Assembly: GCA_026391715.1 (NCBI GenBank)
Contig: JAPLDO010000191.1
Location: 1-32,314, forward strand
Source of the DNA: Bacteroidota bacterium
GTDB taxonomy: Bacteria; Bacteroidota; Bacteroidia; Bacteroidales; FEN-979
Length of the DNA: 32,314 nucleotides
Reading direction: 5' to 3'
The translations under genes were made by a program, and so were the position numbers. Shown here piece after piece: positions 1 through 7,774 of the stretch. How positions within the stretch are numbered: position 1 is the first letter of the stretch; each line of letters starts with the position of its first letter. The notes under the pieces are model-generated. The model saw only the letters and a list, made by a program, of their open reading frames with translations. It ran no database searches and had not been told where the DNA came from.

Positions 1-2
1 GA

Positions 3-464
3 TTCTTCAAAATGCCGGTTGAGTTACTGATTAATTTCAACGATGGCACAGACTCCCTTATAACTGTTATAAATAATGAAAACCACCAGACTTATGCTTT
101 TTCATTTTCAAAAAAACCTGGTAACTTATCCTTTGATCCGAACAGAAACATACTTTTAAAGCAAGCAGCAACGATTTACAACGTTGGAAAATCAGGAGGA
201 TCTTTATCTTTCATTCTTCATCAGAATGAACCAAATCCTTTCCATTCTTCCACTTCCATTTCATACCAGGTTCCTGTGGAAGAAAACATTAAAATCTCGG
301 CGTTCGACAGTAATGGAAAGTTATTGAGCGTCCCAGTAAACAGCAGACATACGCCTGGTTTATACCGGTTTACTTATGATAATCCGGGATTAGGTGCGGG
401 AGTTTATTTCCTAAAGATGGAATCCGGCAACTTCAGCGATACAAAGCGGATGATTGTGAATTAA
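3..464 (+). CDS. C-terminal part of a secreted M1-type peptidase with T9SS sorting domain (5' truncated by window)
   Basis: The frame is open to the window edge: codons for F, F and K precede the first ATG at 12, so this is the tail of a longer gene. The first ~55 residues (motifs MPVEL, TDSLITVIN, FSFSKKP, FDPNRNILL) resemble the beta-sandwich that closes many Bacteroidota M1 family aminopeptidases, but the catalytic HExxH region lies outside the window, so that family call is inference. Residues ~70-150 form a type A T9SS C-terminal sorting domain: NEPNPF, then SYQVP, GKLLS and YFLKMESG strands, ending in KRMIVN. The protein should be exported by Sec, then carried across the outer membrane by T9SS and cleaved. 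Its stop codon directly abuts the stop of convergent lon, with no bases between. Confidence 0.75.
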   Translation, partial: FFKMPVELLINFNDGTDSLITVINNENHQTYAFSFSKKPGNLSFDPNRNILLKQAATIYNVGKSGGSLSFILHQNEPNPFHSSTSISYQVPVEENIKISAFDSNGKLLSVPVNSRHTPGLYRFTYDNPGLGAGVYFLKMESGNFSDTKRMIVN

Positions 465-1271
465 CTACAGTTTTTTACTTGTATAATTCAGATTCAATGG
501 ATTCCCGACGCGTTCATTAAGCAGCGCCAGACTTTTAATTTCAGACATTTCGTCAATATAATGGAAGGTTAAACCTTTTATATATTCGGGTTTGATCTCT
601 TCGATATCCTTTTTATTCTCCTTGGAAAGAATGATGTCTGTAAGTCGGGCACGCTTTGCAGCAAGCATTTTCTCTTTGATTCCTCCTACCGGTAAAACTT
701 TTCCGCGAAGAGTTATTTCTCCTGTCATAGCGAGACGTTCACGCACTTTATACTGTGTAAATGCCGACGCCAGCGCCGTAAACATTGTGATTCCAGCCGA
801 AGGTCCGTCTTTCGGGGTGGCTCCTTCGGGAACATGGATATGGACGTTCCAATGTTGAAAAACTTCGGGATCAATGCTAAAAACTTCAGAATGAGCTTTA
901 AGATAAGCCAGAGCAATGGAAGCAGATTCCTTCATCACATCGCCAAGGTTACCGGTGAGAGTTAAATCGCCTTTACCTCTGCTGAGACTAACTTCCACAA
1001 ATAATATTTCACCTCCGGTCATAGTCCAGGCAAGTCCTGTAACAACGCCTGCCACATCATTTGATATATATTTATCAGCCTGAAAGATTGGGATTCCCAT
1101 AATTTTTTTCAGATCTGCTTCATCAAGTTTCTTCGTAAATTTCTCATTGGTTACTATTGATTTAACTTTGCTGCGGATAATCTTTGCCAGACTTTTTTCA
1201 AGTGAACGCACACCGGATTGGAATATCAATGATTTCCATACGATCGCGTAGAGCGGGATGAATTGTTGCAA
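465..1271 (-). CDS. lon: Lon protease, C-terminal fragment (broken gene)
   Basis: This frame carries the end of the AAA+ module and the whole Lon serine-lysine protease domain. Homology begins at about 1223 with the sensor-2 motif SGVRSLEK; the residues read upstream of it, from the nominal ATG at 1271, are out-of-frame noise. The catalytic dyad is intact: Ser in PKDGPSAG (residue 158 of this frame) and Lys 43 residues later in GGIKEK (201), the same spacing as in E. coli Lon. The chain ends normally. It cannot be joined to the upstream part (1198-2799) in one frame, and about 48 codons expected between MEIID and SGVR are absent. If translated from an internal start it would be a protease domain without its ATPase. 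Confidence 0.85.
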   Translation of the reverse strand: MQQFIPLYAIVWKSLIFQSGVRSLEKSLAKIIRSKVKSIVTNEKFTKKLDEADLKKIMGIPIFQADKYISNDVAGVVTGLAWTMTGGEILFVEVSLSRGKGDLTLTGNLGDVMKESASIALAYLKAHSEVFSIDPEVFQHWNVHIHVPEGATPKDGPSAGITMFTALASAFTQYKVRERLAMTGEITLRGKVLPVGGIKEKMLAAKRARLTDIILSKENKKDIEEIKPEYIKGLTFHYIDEMSEIKSLALLNERVGNPLNLNYTSKKL

Positions 1272-2799
1272 GTGTATTGGCAGTTGCGATGAACATAATC
1301 CGCGAAAGATTATATTCTATTTCAAGGTAATTGTCATAAAATGCAATATTTTGTTCAGGATCAAGAATTTCAAGTAAAGCAGCCTGAGGGTCGCCATTTA
1401 TGTTCATTCCCATTACTTTATCAATCTCATCGAGAACGAAAACGGGATTTGAAGTTTTCACTTTCTTTAGGTTTTGCAGAATACGTCCGGGCATTGCTCC
1501 GATGTAAGTTTTTCTATGCCCTCTGAGTTCAGATTCATCGCGCAAACCACCGAGCGACATTCTGGTATATTTGCGACAAAGGGCGCGGGCAATGCTTTTT
1601 CCGAGTGAAGTTTTTCCGACTCCCGGAGGACCTACAAGGCACAATATAGGAGATTTCAGATCGCGTTTAAGTTTGATAACCGCGAGGTATTCGATAATTC
1701 TTTCTTTAACCTTTTCGAGTCCGTAATGATCTTCATCAAGAACAATCTGGGCATGATCAAGATCAAGGTTATCGGTAGATAACTCATCCCAGGGAAGTTG
1801 TACCAACGTTTCAAGATAATTTGTCTGAATTGAATATTCCGCCGCCATTGGGTGCATTCGCTGCAGTTTAGTCATTTCCTTTTCGAAAACCTCTGTAACT
1901 TCCTTCGACCACTTTTTATTCTTAGCCTGTTCTCTCAATGCATTCACTTCCTGTGCGTTGGGGTTGCCTCCCAACTCTTCCTGTATAGTTTTCAACTGTT
2001 GATTAAGAAAAAAGTCTCTTTGCTGCTTATCCATATCGGTTTTTACCTTATTCTGGATCTGCTGTTTTAAATCGGCAACCTGCAATTCCTTGGTGAGGTA
2101 AGTTAAGACGAGGTGTGCACACTCAGATAGGTCTGCGACTTCGAGAAGTTTTTGTTTTTCTAAAAGTTCGACATTTAAATTTGAGGAGATAAAATGGACT
2201 AAAAATGAGGGAGATTCAATATTTCTAATTGCAAAAGCCGCTTCGGAAGGGATATTTGGTGATTTTGTGATGATCTGGATAGCAAGATCTTTTAACGATG
2301 ATATAAGTGCATTGAACTCTCCGTTGTCGCTTGGAATAATCACAGGGGCTTCCAATGCTCTCACAGTAGCGACTATATATGGTTCAGACTGAATGAGATC
2401 TCTGATAATAAAACGTCGTTTTCCCTGAATGATTGCAGTGTTACTACCATCGGGCATCTGAAGGATTTTAATAATATGCGCAACCGTTCCAACCGTATGC
2501 AAATCACCAAATTCAGGATCTTCGATAATGGCGTCCTTTTGTGAAACAACACCAATAGTCCGGCTTCCTTTATAGAACTCACGGATCAGCTTAATTGATT
2601 TGTCACGGCCAACCGTTATGGGAATAACCACGCCGGGAAATAACACGGTATTGCGTAATGGAAGGATTGGTAAAGACTCAGGAACATCCTCAGTGTTCAT
2701 TGCCTCTTCATCCTCTGCTGATAATAGTGGGATAAATTCGGTTTCTGAATCCATCAAATCAGAAAACATCCATTTTTCGGTTTCCAATAAATTCTCCAT
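1198..2799 (-). CDS. lon: ATP-dependent Lon protease, N-terminal and ATPase fragment (frameshifted)
   Basis: Lon degrades misfolded and regulatory proteins in the cytoplasm. This part has the acidic N-terminal leader typical of Bacteroidota Lon, the substrate-binding LON domain starting at LPILPLRNTVLFPGVV (~residue 43), a coiled middle segment (DKQQRDFFLNQQLK), then AAA+ with Walker A GPPGVGKTS, Walker B FVLDEIDK and sensor ATANTLATIHPALRDRMEIID. After MEIIDI (about base 1222) the frame runs into IPIRCAFT and a stop. Family members continue for ~48 residues of helical small AAA+ subdomain before SGVRxLE, which here follows at once in another frame. The event is therefore a deletion whose length is not a multiple of three, not a single-base slip. 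It may be a real pseudogene or an assembly error. No clear TAnnTTTG promoter lies upstream. Confidence 0.9.
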   Translation of the reverse strand: MENLLETEKWMFSDLMDSETEFIPLLSAEDEEAMNTEDVPESLPILPLRNTVLFPGVVIPITVGRDKSIKLIREFYKGSRTIGVVSQKDAIIEDPEFGDLHTVGTVAHIIKILQMPDGSNTAIIQGKRRFIIRDLIQSEPYIVATVRALEAPVIIPSDNGEFNALISSLKDLAIQIITKSPNIPSEAAFAIRNIESPSFLVHFISSNLNVELLEKQKLLEVADLSECAHLVLTYLTKELQVADLKQQIQNKVKTDMDKQQRDFFLNQQLKTIQEELGGNPNAQEVNALREQAKNKKWSKEVTEVFEKEMTKLQRMHPMAAEYSIQTNYLETLVQLPWDELSTDNLDLDHAQIVLDEDHYGLEKVKERIIEYLAVIKLKRDLKSPILCLVGPPGVGKTSLGKSIARALCRKYTRMSLGGLRDESELRGHRKTYIGAMPGRILQNLKKVKTSNPVFVLDEIDKVMGMNINGDPQAALLEILDPEQNIAFYDNYLEIEYNLSRIMFIATANTLATIHPALRDRMEIIDIPIRCAFT

Positions 2800-2855
2800 A
2801 TCTGGTAAAAGTCAAAATGTCACAAACCCTGATAACTATCAGAATCGCGGTAATG

Positions 2856-2870
2856 TCAATTAATGTGCCA
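2856..2870 (-). promoter_or_regulatory. sigma-54-like -24/-12 element upstream of lon
   Basis: Read on the minus strand the site is TGGCAC, five bases, then TTGA, about 60 bases before the lon ATG. The sigma-54 consensus is TGGCAC-N5-TTGCA, so the -24 half is perfect and the -12 half has GA instead of GC. The leader lacks the usual TAnnTTTG. The match could be chance, and no activator site was recognised. Confidence 0.2.
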
Positions 2871-2888
2871 GCAATTTGAATACAGGAA

Positions 2889-4079
2889 TTAAAGGTACTT
2901 ATTCTTCAGGGTCAGATTATAAACACTGGTTAAAAGATCCTTTTCAGTATCATCAAATATCCAGTGTCGGCGTTTAAAGACCATTTCTGCAACTTCAAGC
3001 GCTTTCTTTATGCTGTAGTTGGTATGGCCTGCGGTTCCGCCCCATGTAAAGGAGGCAATGAAATTACGTTGAAACCCTGAACCGAAAATATTTGCATTCA
3101 CTCCAACCACGGTTCCTGTATTGAACATTGTGTTGATTGCGCACTTGGAGTGATCGCCCATGATAAGACCGCAAAACTGCAGATGCGTATTGATAAAAGT
3201 CTGCTTGCCGTAACTCCATAACCGAACTGTGTCGTATGTGTTTTTGAGATTCGACGTATTGGTGTCAGCGCCAATATTACACCATTCACCTATAACAGAG
3301 TGACCAAGGAATCCATCATGAGCTTTATTTGAAAACCCGAAAATAACAGAATTATTTACTTCACCACCAACTCTGCAATATGGACCAATGGTTGTGGGTC
3401 CATAAATTTTGGCAGCCATTTTAACCTGGGCATGGTCGCACAATGCAAAAGGTCCGCGTATCACTGCGCCTTCCATTATCTCTGAATCTTTCCCAATATA
3501 TATAGGACCTGTTGATGCGTTGAGAATTGCGCATTCAACTGTTGCTCCTTTCTCAACAAATACTCTGTCGCCGCCAATTACGCGGTTGGAATCACTCAAC
3601 GGCTGTGATTTTCTGCCCTTTGTCAACAGTATAAAATCATCTTCCAGCGCCATCTCATTTTTTGAAAAAATTTCCCAGGTATGGTTTATTTTCAAAGGAG
3701 CGTCGGCGATGGAAATCTCTTCAATTCCTTCTGATGATGTATCGCCAATCCTGTCAAGATCTTCTTCAGTAACATGCAAAGCGATAATCGTATCATTATA
3801 AACTACTGTTTGGTTTGGTTTCAGGTTTTTTACAGCCTGAACAATTTCATCATTGGGACAAATGGAACCATTGATAAGAATATTTTCAGCTTCCTTTATA
3901 ATAGGGTATTTTGTCGCCAGATGATTATCAGTCAACGTAGATGTGGTGGCCTTTAATCGTTTTTCCCATTTCTCTCTGATGGTTAAAATCCCTATTCTGA
4001 TATCGGCAACAGGACGCACAAAAGTCAATGGCAGCAAATTGGTTCTTACGATACTTTCATCAAAGAGAATATAGTTCAT
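2889..4079 (-). CDS. GlmU-family sugar-phosphate nucleotidyltransferase-like protein
   Basis: 396 residues. The start MNYILFDESIVRTNLLPLTFVRPVADIRIG is the signature opening of a Bacteroidota-specific GlmU-like family, in which the N-terminal domain is a divergent nucleotidyltransferase lacking the classical GxGTRM loop. From about residue 165 the chain becomes a left-handed beta helix of hexapeptide repeats (for example IYIGKDSEIMEGAVIRG, KIYGPTTIGPYCRVGG, GEWCNIGADTN), the acyltransferase-type fold. Family knowledge suggests transfer of a nucleotidyl group to a sugar phosphate for cell-wall or surface glycan precursors; the actual substrate is not visible. It lies 90 bases downstream of the lon start and on the same strand, but has its own promoter-like element, so it is probably a single-gene unit. 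The ATG at 4079 is preceded by a leader of about 40 bases. Confidence 0.85.
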   Translation of the reverse strand: MNYILFDESIVRTNLLPLTFVRPVADIRIGILTIREKWEKRLKATTSTLTDNHLATKYPIIKEAENILINGSICPNDEIVQAVKNLKPNQTVVYNDTIIALHVTEEDLDRIGDTSSEGIEEISIADAPLKINHTWEIFSKNEMALEDDFILLTKGRKSQPLSDSNRVIGGDRVFVEKGATVECAILNASTGPIYIGKDSEIMEGAVIRGPFALCDHAQVKMAAKIYGPTTIGPYCRVGGEVNNSVIFGFSNKAHDGFLGHSVIGEWCNIGADTNTSNLKNTYDTVRLWSYGKQTFINTHLQFCGLIMGDHSKCAINTMFNTGTVVGVNANIFGSGFQRNFIASFTWGGTAGHTNYSIKKALEVAEMVFKRRHWIFDDTEKDLLTSVYNLTLKNKYL

Positions 4080-4123
4080 GTTACAATAGGTTTAAGGATG
4101 AATCGGATATTTTATGGTATATG

Positions 4124-4131
4124 CAAATGTA
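4124..4131 (-). promoter_or_regulatory. Bacteroidota -7 element for the GlmU-like gene
   Basis: Minus strand TACATTTG matches TAnnTTTG, the -7 box of the Bacteroidota primary sigma factor. It sits 45 bases before the ATG at 4079 and after the L31 terminator. No convincing -33 TTG was seen. Confidence 0.5.
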
Positions 4132-4146
4132 AAAAAATCTTCCAAT

Positions 4147-4184
4147 AAAAAAAGAGCCCCCGGCAAAAAAACGGAGGCTCTTTT
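4147..4184 (-). terminator. Intrinsic terminator downstream of rpmE2
   Basis: AAAGAGCC at 4151-4158 pairs with GGCTCTTT at 4176-4183; after one mismatch, CCG pairs with CGG around an A-rich loop. On the minus strand the stem is followed by a run of seven T (complement of 4147-4153). It starts 18 bases after the L31 stop. Confidence 0.8.
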
Positions 4185-4201
4185 AAAAAATACCGATTAG
4201 T

Positions 4202-4471
4202 TTACTTGGCTGCGTTTTTGTCAATATGTTTCTGATAACGACTTTTAAATTTATCAACACGACCGGCAGTGTCAACTAATTTCATTTTTCCGGTATAGAA
4301 AGGATGTGAAGTGTGTGAAATTTCCAGTTTTACAACCGGATACTCTTTGCCATCTTCGAAAATAATCTTTTCTTTGGTATTTACGGTTGATTTGGAAAGG
4401 AATGCATAATCATTCGACATATCTTTAAACACGACCAATCTGTAGTCTTTGGGATGAATATCTTTTTTCAT
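4202..4471 (-). CDS. rpmE2: 50S ribosomal protein L31, type B
   Basis: 89 residues of the large-subunit protein L31. The motifs [19 protein letters not shown] and [10 protein letters not shown] identify it. It is the type B form: longer than type A and without any cysteine, so it lacks the CxxC zinc site, which makes it independent of zinc supply. It is transcribed alone, with a promoter match upstream (4498-4527) and a strong hairpin terminator just after the stop. The ATG at 4471 lies ~27 bases after the -7 element. Confidence 0.97.
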   Translation of the reverse strand: MKKDIHPKDYRLVVFKDMSNDYAFLSKSTVNTKEKIIFEDGKEYPVVKLEISHTSHPFYTGKMKLVDTAGRVDKFKSRYQKHIDKNAAK

Positions 4472-4497
4472 TATAACTGGATATTTTTATGAGGGTG

Positions 4498-4527
4498 CAA
4501 AATTAATAAATATTATTTGATTTCCAA
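4498..4527 (-). promoter_or_regulatory. Promoter of rpmE2 (-33 TTG and -7 TAATTTTG)
   Basis: Minus strand TTG (complement of 4525-4527), 19 bases, then TAATTTTG (complement of 4498-4505). Both boxes and their spacing fit the Bacteroidota consensus. The -7 box lies ~27 bases before the L31 ATG. Confidence 0.65.
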
Positions 4528-4628
4528 TGATATTTTCAAAGTAAAAATTATTGCAGGTGACGCAGATAAATATGCTGAAAACGGCAGTAAAAATCATACT
4601 AAATCATAAAAATCAGAATGGACTACAA

Positions 4629-5681
4629 TCAAATTAATAATTCGAGCAAAAACTTCATGGTATCAACGTTGTCTGAGTAATCCCATAAAGAAGGACGCTG
4701 TGCTTCGCCAGGTTGCACTGAACCAATATCTAACGGAATATCACTGACTACACACTGTATATCTGAAGAAAAGGCATTGATTTCAGAAATAACATCCTCA
4801 ATTTGCAGGTAATATGCATAATGGAGAACAGCAATTCGTGATGATAAAGCATGGTTTTCTGTCAATAGCAAATACCCGGCGTCAATGAAAGAAATCTGAT
4901 TGATAAGGAAAACTGTCCGATTATAGTCATAGTTATTACGGTACTTGTGATGATTGGCAACTTCCCTGTAAATATCCAAAGCATTTATTAATGGAGTAAA
5001 ATTATAATTGACAGGAACATAAATTTTGGTAATACTTCTACATCCCATTCCAAAATAAAGCATAATATCCCTGGCAATCTTTTCAAGTGTTTCAGATGTT
5101 TCATTACCGTATATAATAGCCGCGCTGTTTCTGTTATGCCTTATTATGTGAGGATATTTACCAAAATAGTACTCGAAATACTTTGCAGTTTTGTTGTTTC
5201 CCGTTGCTATTATTGCATCAAATTTTTCAAGTCTGCCGGTTGTAAAGAAAAATTGGTCGCTCCAAAGGTTATTATGCAGTATGAGCAGTTCTGCAATCGC
5301 CGGGAATAACCATGAATCGTTGGATGATAATTTAACGAGAATTTTATTTCCATTCATCGCCACACAAAGAAAATCATGAAAGCCTACAAGCGGGATATTT
5401 CCAGCCATCACAACGCCAATTGTTTTTTGGGAAGATTGCTTTTCTGCCAAAGCTGAATAAGGTTGCAACCATTTTTGCAGATGATCCTCGCGTAGCATCC
5501 GACCGAGACTATTCAGTGCAATGGTTATATTTTCAAAGGTAAACCAGCCATTTTCGATTGACGACTGTATGGCAGCTTCTTTGATAGTTGACAATTCAGC
5601 AATTGAGTAATCGTCAGGAAATATGGATAGAAGTTTTCCCAGATACGCAAATGATTCTATCCTGTCGGTAAGATTTATCAT
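4629..5681 (-). CDS. LuxC-family acyl-CoA reductase
   Basis: 350 residues resembling the LuxC acyl-CoA reductase family, which reduces activated fatty acids to aldehydes through a thioester on cysteine. Visible markers are GVVMAGNIPLVGFHDF (residues 89-104), the conserved VKLSSNDSW segment, a nucleotide-binding-like stretch around DAIIATGNN, and MGCRSITKIYVP with the probable nucleophile Cys214. Proteins of this type without luxA/B/D/E neighbours are widespread in Bacteroidota and probably serve ordinary fatty aldehyde metabolism; the substrate is not known. It is divergent from the DUF5063 gene across 141 bases, and each gene has its own TAnnTTTG box. The length is shorter than Vibrio LuxC but normal for this subgroup. 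Confidence 0.8.
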   Translation of the reverse strand: MINLTDRIESFAYLGKLLSIFPDDYSIAELSTIKEAAIQSSIENGWFTFENITIALNSLGRMLREDHLQKWLQPYSALAEKQSSQKTIGVVMAGNIPLVGFHDFLCVAMNGNKILVKLSSNDSWLFPAIAELLILHNNLWSDQFFFTTGRLEKFDAIIATGNNKTAKYFEYYFGKYPHIIRHNRNSAAIIYGNETSETLEKIARDIMLYFGMGCRSITKIYVPVNYNFTPLINALDIYREVANHHKYRNNYDYNRTVFLINQISFIDAGYLLLTENHALSSRIAVLHYAYYLQIEDVISEINAFSSDIQCVVSDIPLDIGSVQPGEAQRPSLWDYSDNVDTMKFLLELLI

Positions 5682-5692
5682 TTTTTTTGCTG

Positions 5693-5700
5693 CAAAAGTA
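5693..5700 (-). promoter_or_regulatory. -7 element for the acyl-CoA reductase
   Basis: Minus strand TACTTTTG matches TAnnTTTG, 12 bases before the ATG at 5681, implying a very short leader. No clear -33 TTG. Confidence 0.45.
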
Positions 5701-5751
5701 AGGTTTCAGAACTGATTCGTATTCTGATGCGTTATTAAAAGTAAAAGAAAG

Positions 5752-5759
5752 TACCTTTG
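5752..5759 (+). promoter_or_regulatory. -7 element for the DUF5063 gene
   Basis: TACCTTTG matches TAnnTTTG. It overlaps a possible upstream TTG start codon at 5757, which would then lie before the transcription start. This argues for translation from the ATG at 5823. Confidence 0.5.
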
Positions 5760-5822
5760 CCAGAAATCAAAATCATTACTTCAATTAAAGTTTACTCAAA
5801 AGAAAACTTTCAAATCTACCTA

Positions 5823-6371
5823 ATGAATGAACTAATTTCACCCCTTGAAACAGATCTTCTTTACTCGAGAAAGGTGCTTGAAATGATCACTGTTGCTAAC
5901 GAATATTGCCTTTTTCTTGAAAAAGCCGACAAGTACACATTGGATGAATTACTTAGTTTCGTGCAAAAGATCATCCCACTAATCTACCTGAAGAGCGCTT
6001 TGCTCCCCGATACCGAAGTCAGTGATGAAGATGCTGTTGAGCATTATGTAACCGAAGAACAGTGGGAAACAATGTTTAATATGCTTCATACTGCTTTCGG
6101 TTCGGCTGACGGGTTTTACTATATTGATCTTAATGAAAAAAGTCACACCGATCCAGTGAAAGGCAGTCTGGCTGAATGTTTTACCGACACTTACCAGGAT
6201 TTGAAAGATTTTTTAATGTTGTATCAGAATCCTGTGAGAACCTTTAAGGAAAATGCAGTAAAAGAATGTAAACGGCTTTTTGAAACCCGATACGGCACAC
6301 GCCTGATAAATGCCCACGCCGCAGTTCATGCAATCATTTACCCGGCAGGAGATTCAGAAATTATTTTTTAA
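5823..6371 (+). CDS. DUF5063 domain protein
   Basis: 182 residues from the ATG at 5823, matching the Bacteroidota family DUF5063 by overall pattern (LLYSRKVLEMITVANEYCLFLE at the start, ILPLIYLK-like IIPLIYLK, the acidic VSDEDAVEHYVTEEQW, and a helical C terminus). No function is known for the family, and no signal peptide or membrane segment is seen, so it should be cytoplasmic. An in-frame TTG at 5757 would add 22 residues, but it lies inside the promoter -7 box and the added residues do not resemble the family start, so I reject it. It is followed 47 bases later by the HPt gene on the same strand, which has its own promoter. Confidence 0.75.
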   Translation: MNELISPLETDLLYSRKVLEMITVANEYCLFLEKADKYTLDELLSFVQKIIPLIYLKSALLPDTEVSDEDAVEHYVTEEQWETMFNMLHTAFGSADGFYYIDLNEKSHTDPVKGSLAECFTDTYQDLKDFLMLYQNPVRTFKENAVKECKRLFETRYGTRLINAHAAVHAIIYPAGDSEIIF

Positions 6372-6394
6372 TAGTAACCAGTTAAATACTTTTC

Positions 6395-6402
6395 TATCTT
6401 TG
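6395..6402 (+). promoter_or_regulatory. -7 element for the HPt gene
   Basis: TATCTTTG matches TAnnTTTG, 16 bases before the ATG at 6419. No clear -33 TTG. Confidence 0.5.
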
Positions 6403-6418
6403 TAAAAAATGTTATGCC

Positions 6419-6760
6419 ATGATTGATCGTAAACAATTCAATGATGTTTTTGAATATTTCGATAAGGAGGTCATTGTTGAAATCATTGATATTTTCGTTT
6501 CTGAATATGATGATCGGTTCAGAAAGTTGAGGGCGAATGTTACAGATAAGGATTTTAAAAATTTACAATTCAATGCGCACAGCCTTAAAGGGGTTATTGC
6601 CAACTTCATGGATCCGGTAACCATTGAACAGAGTAAAAGACTCGATGAAATGGCTAAGAAAGAAATTGTGGCAGGGCTGGAGAAAGCCTTGGAAGATCTT
6701 GAACTAAATTCAGCGCTGCTTCTTAAAGAACTAAAGATAATCAAGAAGGAATTTATCTGA
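6419..6760 (+). CDS. Stand-alone histidine phosphotransfer (HPt) protein
   Basis: 113 residues forming one HPt four-helix domain. The phosphoacceptor motif is AHSLKGVIANF, with His54 and the conserved Lys57, followed by a helix (ITIEQSKRLDEMAKK-like TIEQSKRLDE) as in multistep phosphorelay intermediates. HPt proteins shuttle phosphate between the receiver domain of a hybrid kinase and a second response regulator. No kinase or regulator gene lies anywhere in the window, so this is an orphan relay and its partners cannot be named. Its last eight bases overlap the end of the convergent TPR lipoprotein gene, so the two messages would be complementary at their 3' ends. Confidence 0.85.
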   Translation: MIDRKQFNDVFEYFDKEVIVEIIDIFVSEYDDRFRKLRANVTDKDFKNLQFNAHSLKGVIANFMDPVTIEQSKRLDEMAKKEIVAGLEKALEDLELNSALLLKELKIIKKEFI

Positions 6761-7772
6761 ATTTCAGTTTATCGAGCCGGTTCAGCCCCTCCACAGCCTT
6801 ATCATAATTCACACGTAGTTTGAGCGCCTTCTGATAATCATTGTATGCTTTCTGATAATCTCCTGCAAGTTCATAAGCATATCCTCTGTTAAAGTAAGCC
6901 TTATAATATTCCGGATCTTTTTTTAGCGATTCGGTAAAAAAGGGTATCGCCTTCCTGAATTCATTTAGATACACCATATAAATATAACCGATGTTATATG
7001 GAGCTTCGCGAAAAGAGGTATCTGCTTTTGAAAGATTTTCGTATGTAGCAATCGCCTTGTCGTACATTCCCGATTCCTGATAATACATGCCAAGCATATA
7101 CAAGGCTTCGCGGCTTTGGGGTTGCAGATTCAGCGCATTTTTAAGGTACATTTCAGCCAAAGGATCTTTTTTTATTGCATAAAGTTCACCAAGCTGAACA
7201 TAAGCGTCATAAAAATTCTGGTTATTATCAACTGCCTTCTGAAGGTCTTTAACAGCGGGAATGGTATCCTCTTTTTCAAGCAGAGCAATAGCGCGGGTAT
7301 AATAGCCGCCGGCGTTCCCCTGGTCAATTTTTAAGAGTTGATTAACGGTGGAAAAGCAGTTTGGATAATCTTTAATGATCAGATAAAGCTTGGCAAGTTT
7401 TAGCATTGCTTGCGCATCCTTCGGATTAATTTCAATTGCTTTGTTAAGCGCTTCTTTGCAGTTATCCGGTTTTCCTGTTAGCAGGTAAACGTCAGACAAT
7501 GTAACATACAATCCGGATTTATCCGGAGAGATTGAAATCGCCTGACGAATATCCTGCAAAGCTTTATCAAAATCACGGGTTGAAATATAATAAACTGCGC
7601 GCTGGTTATATAGGTCAGCGTTGGTGGCGTCATCCTCAATTTCCTGATTAAGTACCATAAGTTTAATCCGGGTGGTATCGGTAACGCCGGTTTCGTAAGC
7701 CCCATCATTACCTGAACGACAAGCCGTGAGGGCTAAAATGCATACGAACAGACGTCCAAAGAGATTATTCAT
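6753..7772 (-). CDS. TPR-repeat lipoprotein
   Basis: 339 residues. The N terminus has a short hydrophobic signal ending in lipobox LTAC with Cys18, so it is predicted to be lipidated and held in the inner or outer membrane facing the periplasm. The rest is a run of about eight tetratricopeptide repeats, each with the A-x-x-Y/F and P-x-x-x pattern (for example RAVYYISTRDFDKALQDI, YNIGYIYMVYLNEFRKAI, YFNRGYAYELAGDYQKAY). Such proteins are scaffolds for other envelope proteins; no partner is visible. It starts two bases after the recA stop, so it is probably read with recA, although nothing in the sequence connects it with recombination. Confidence 0.85.
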   Translation of the reverse strand: MNNLFGRLFVCILALTACRSGNDGAYETGVTDTTRIKLMVLNQEIEDDATNADLYNQRAVYYISTRDFDKALQDIRQAISISPDKSGLYVTLSDVYLLTGKPDNCKEALNKAIEINPKDAQAMLKLAKLYLIIKDYPNCFSTVNQLLKIDQGNAGGYYTRAIALLEKEDTIPAVKDLQKAVDNNQNFYDAYVQLGELYAIKKDPLAEMYLKNALNLQPQSREALYMLGMYYQESGMYDKAIATYENLSKADTSFREAPYNIGYIYMVYLNEFRKAIPFFTESLKKDPEYYKAYFNRGYAYELAGDYQKAYNDYQKALKLRVNYDKAVEGLNRLDKLKFR

Positions 7773-7774
7773 TC

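Noticed and set aside
1198-1271. Programmed ribosomal frameshift in lon
   Set aside because: No slippery heptamer at the junction, and ~48 conserved codons are missing, which frameshifting cannot explain.
4629-5681. Bioluminescence (lux) locus
   Set aside because: Only a LuxC-like reductase is present; luciferase, LuxD and LuxE genes are absent.
6412-6744. Open frame antisense to the HPt gene
   Set aside because: It is a mirror of a gene with clear HPt motifs; its protein is serine-rich low-complexity with no domain.
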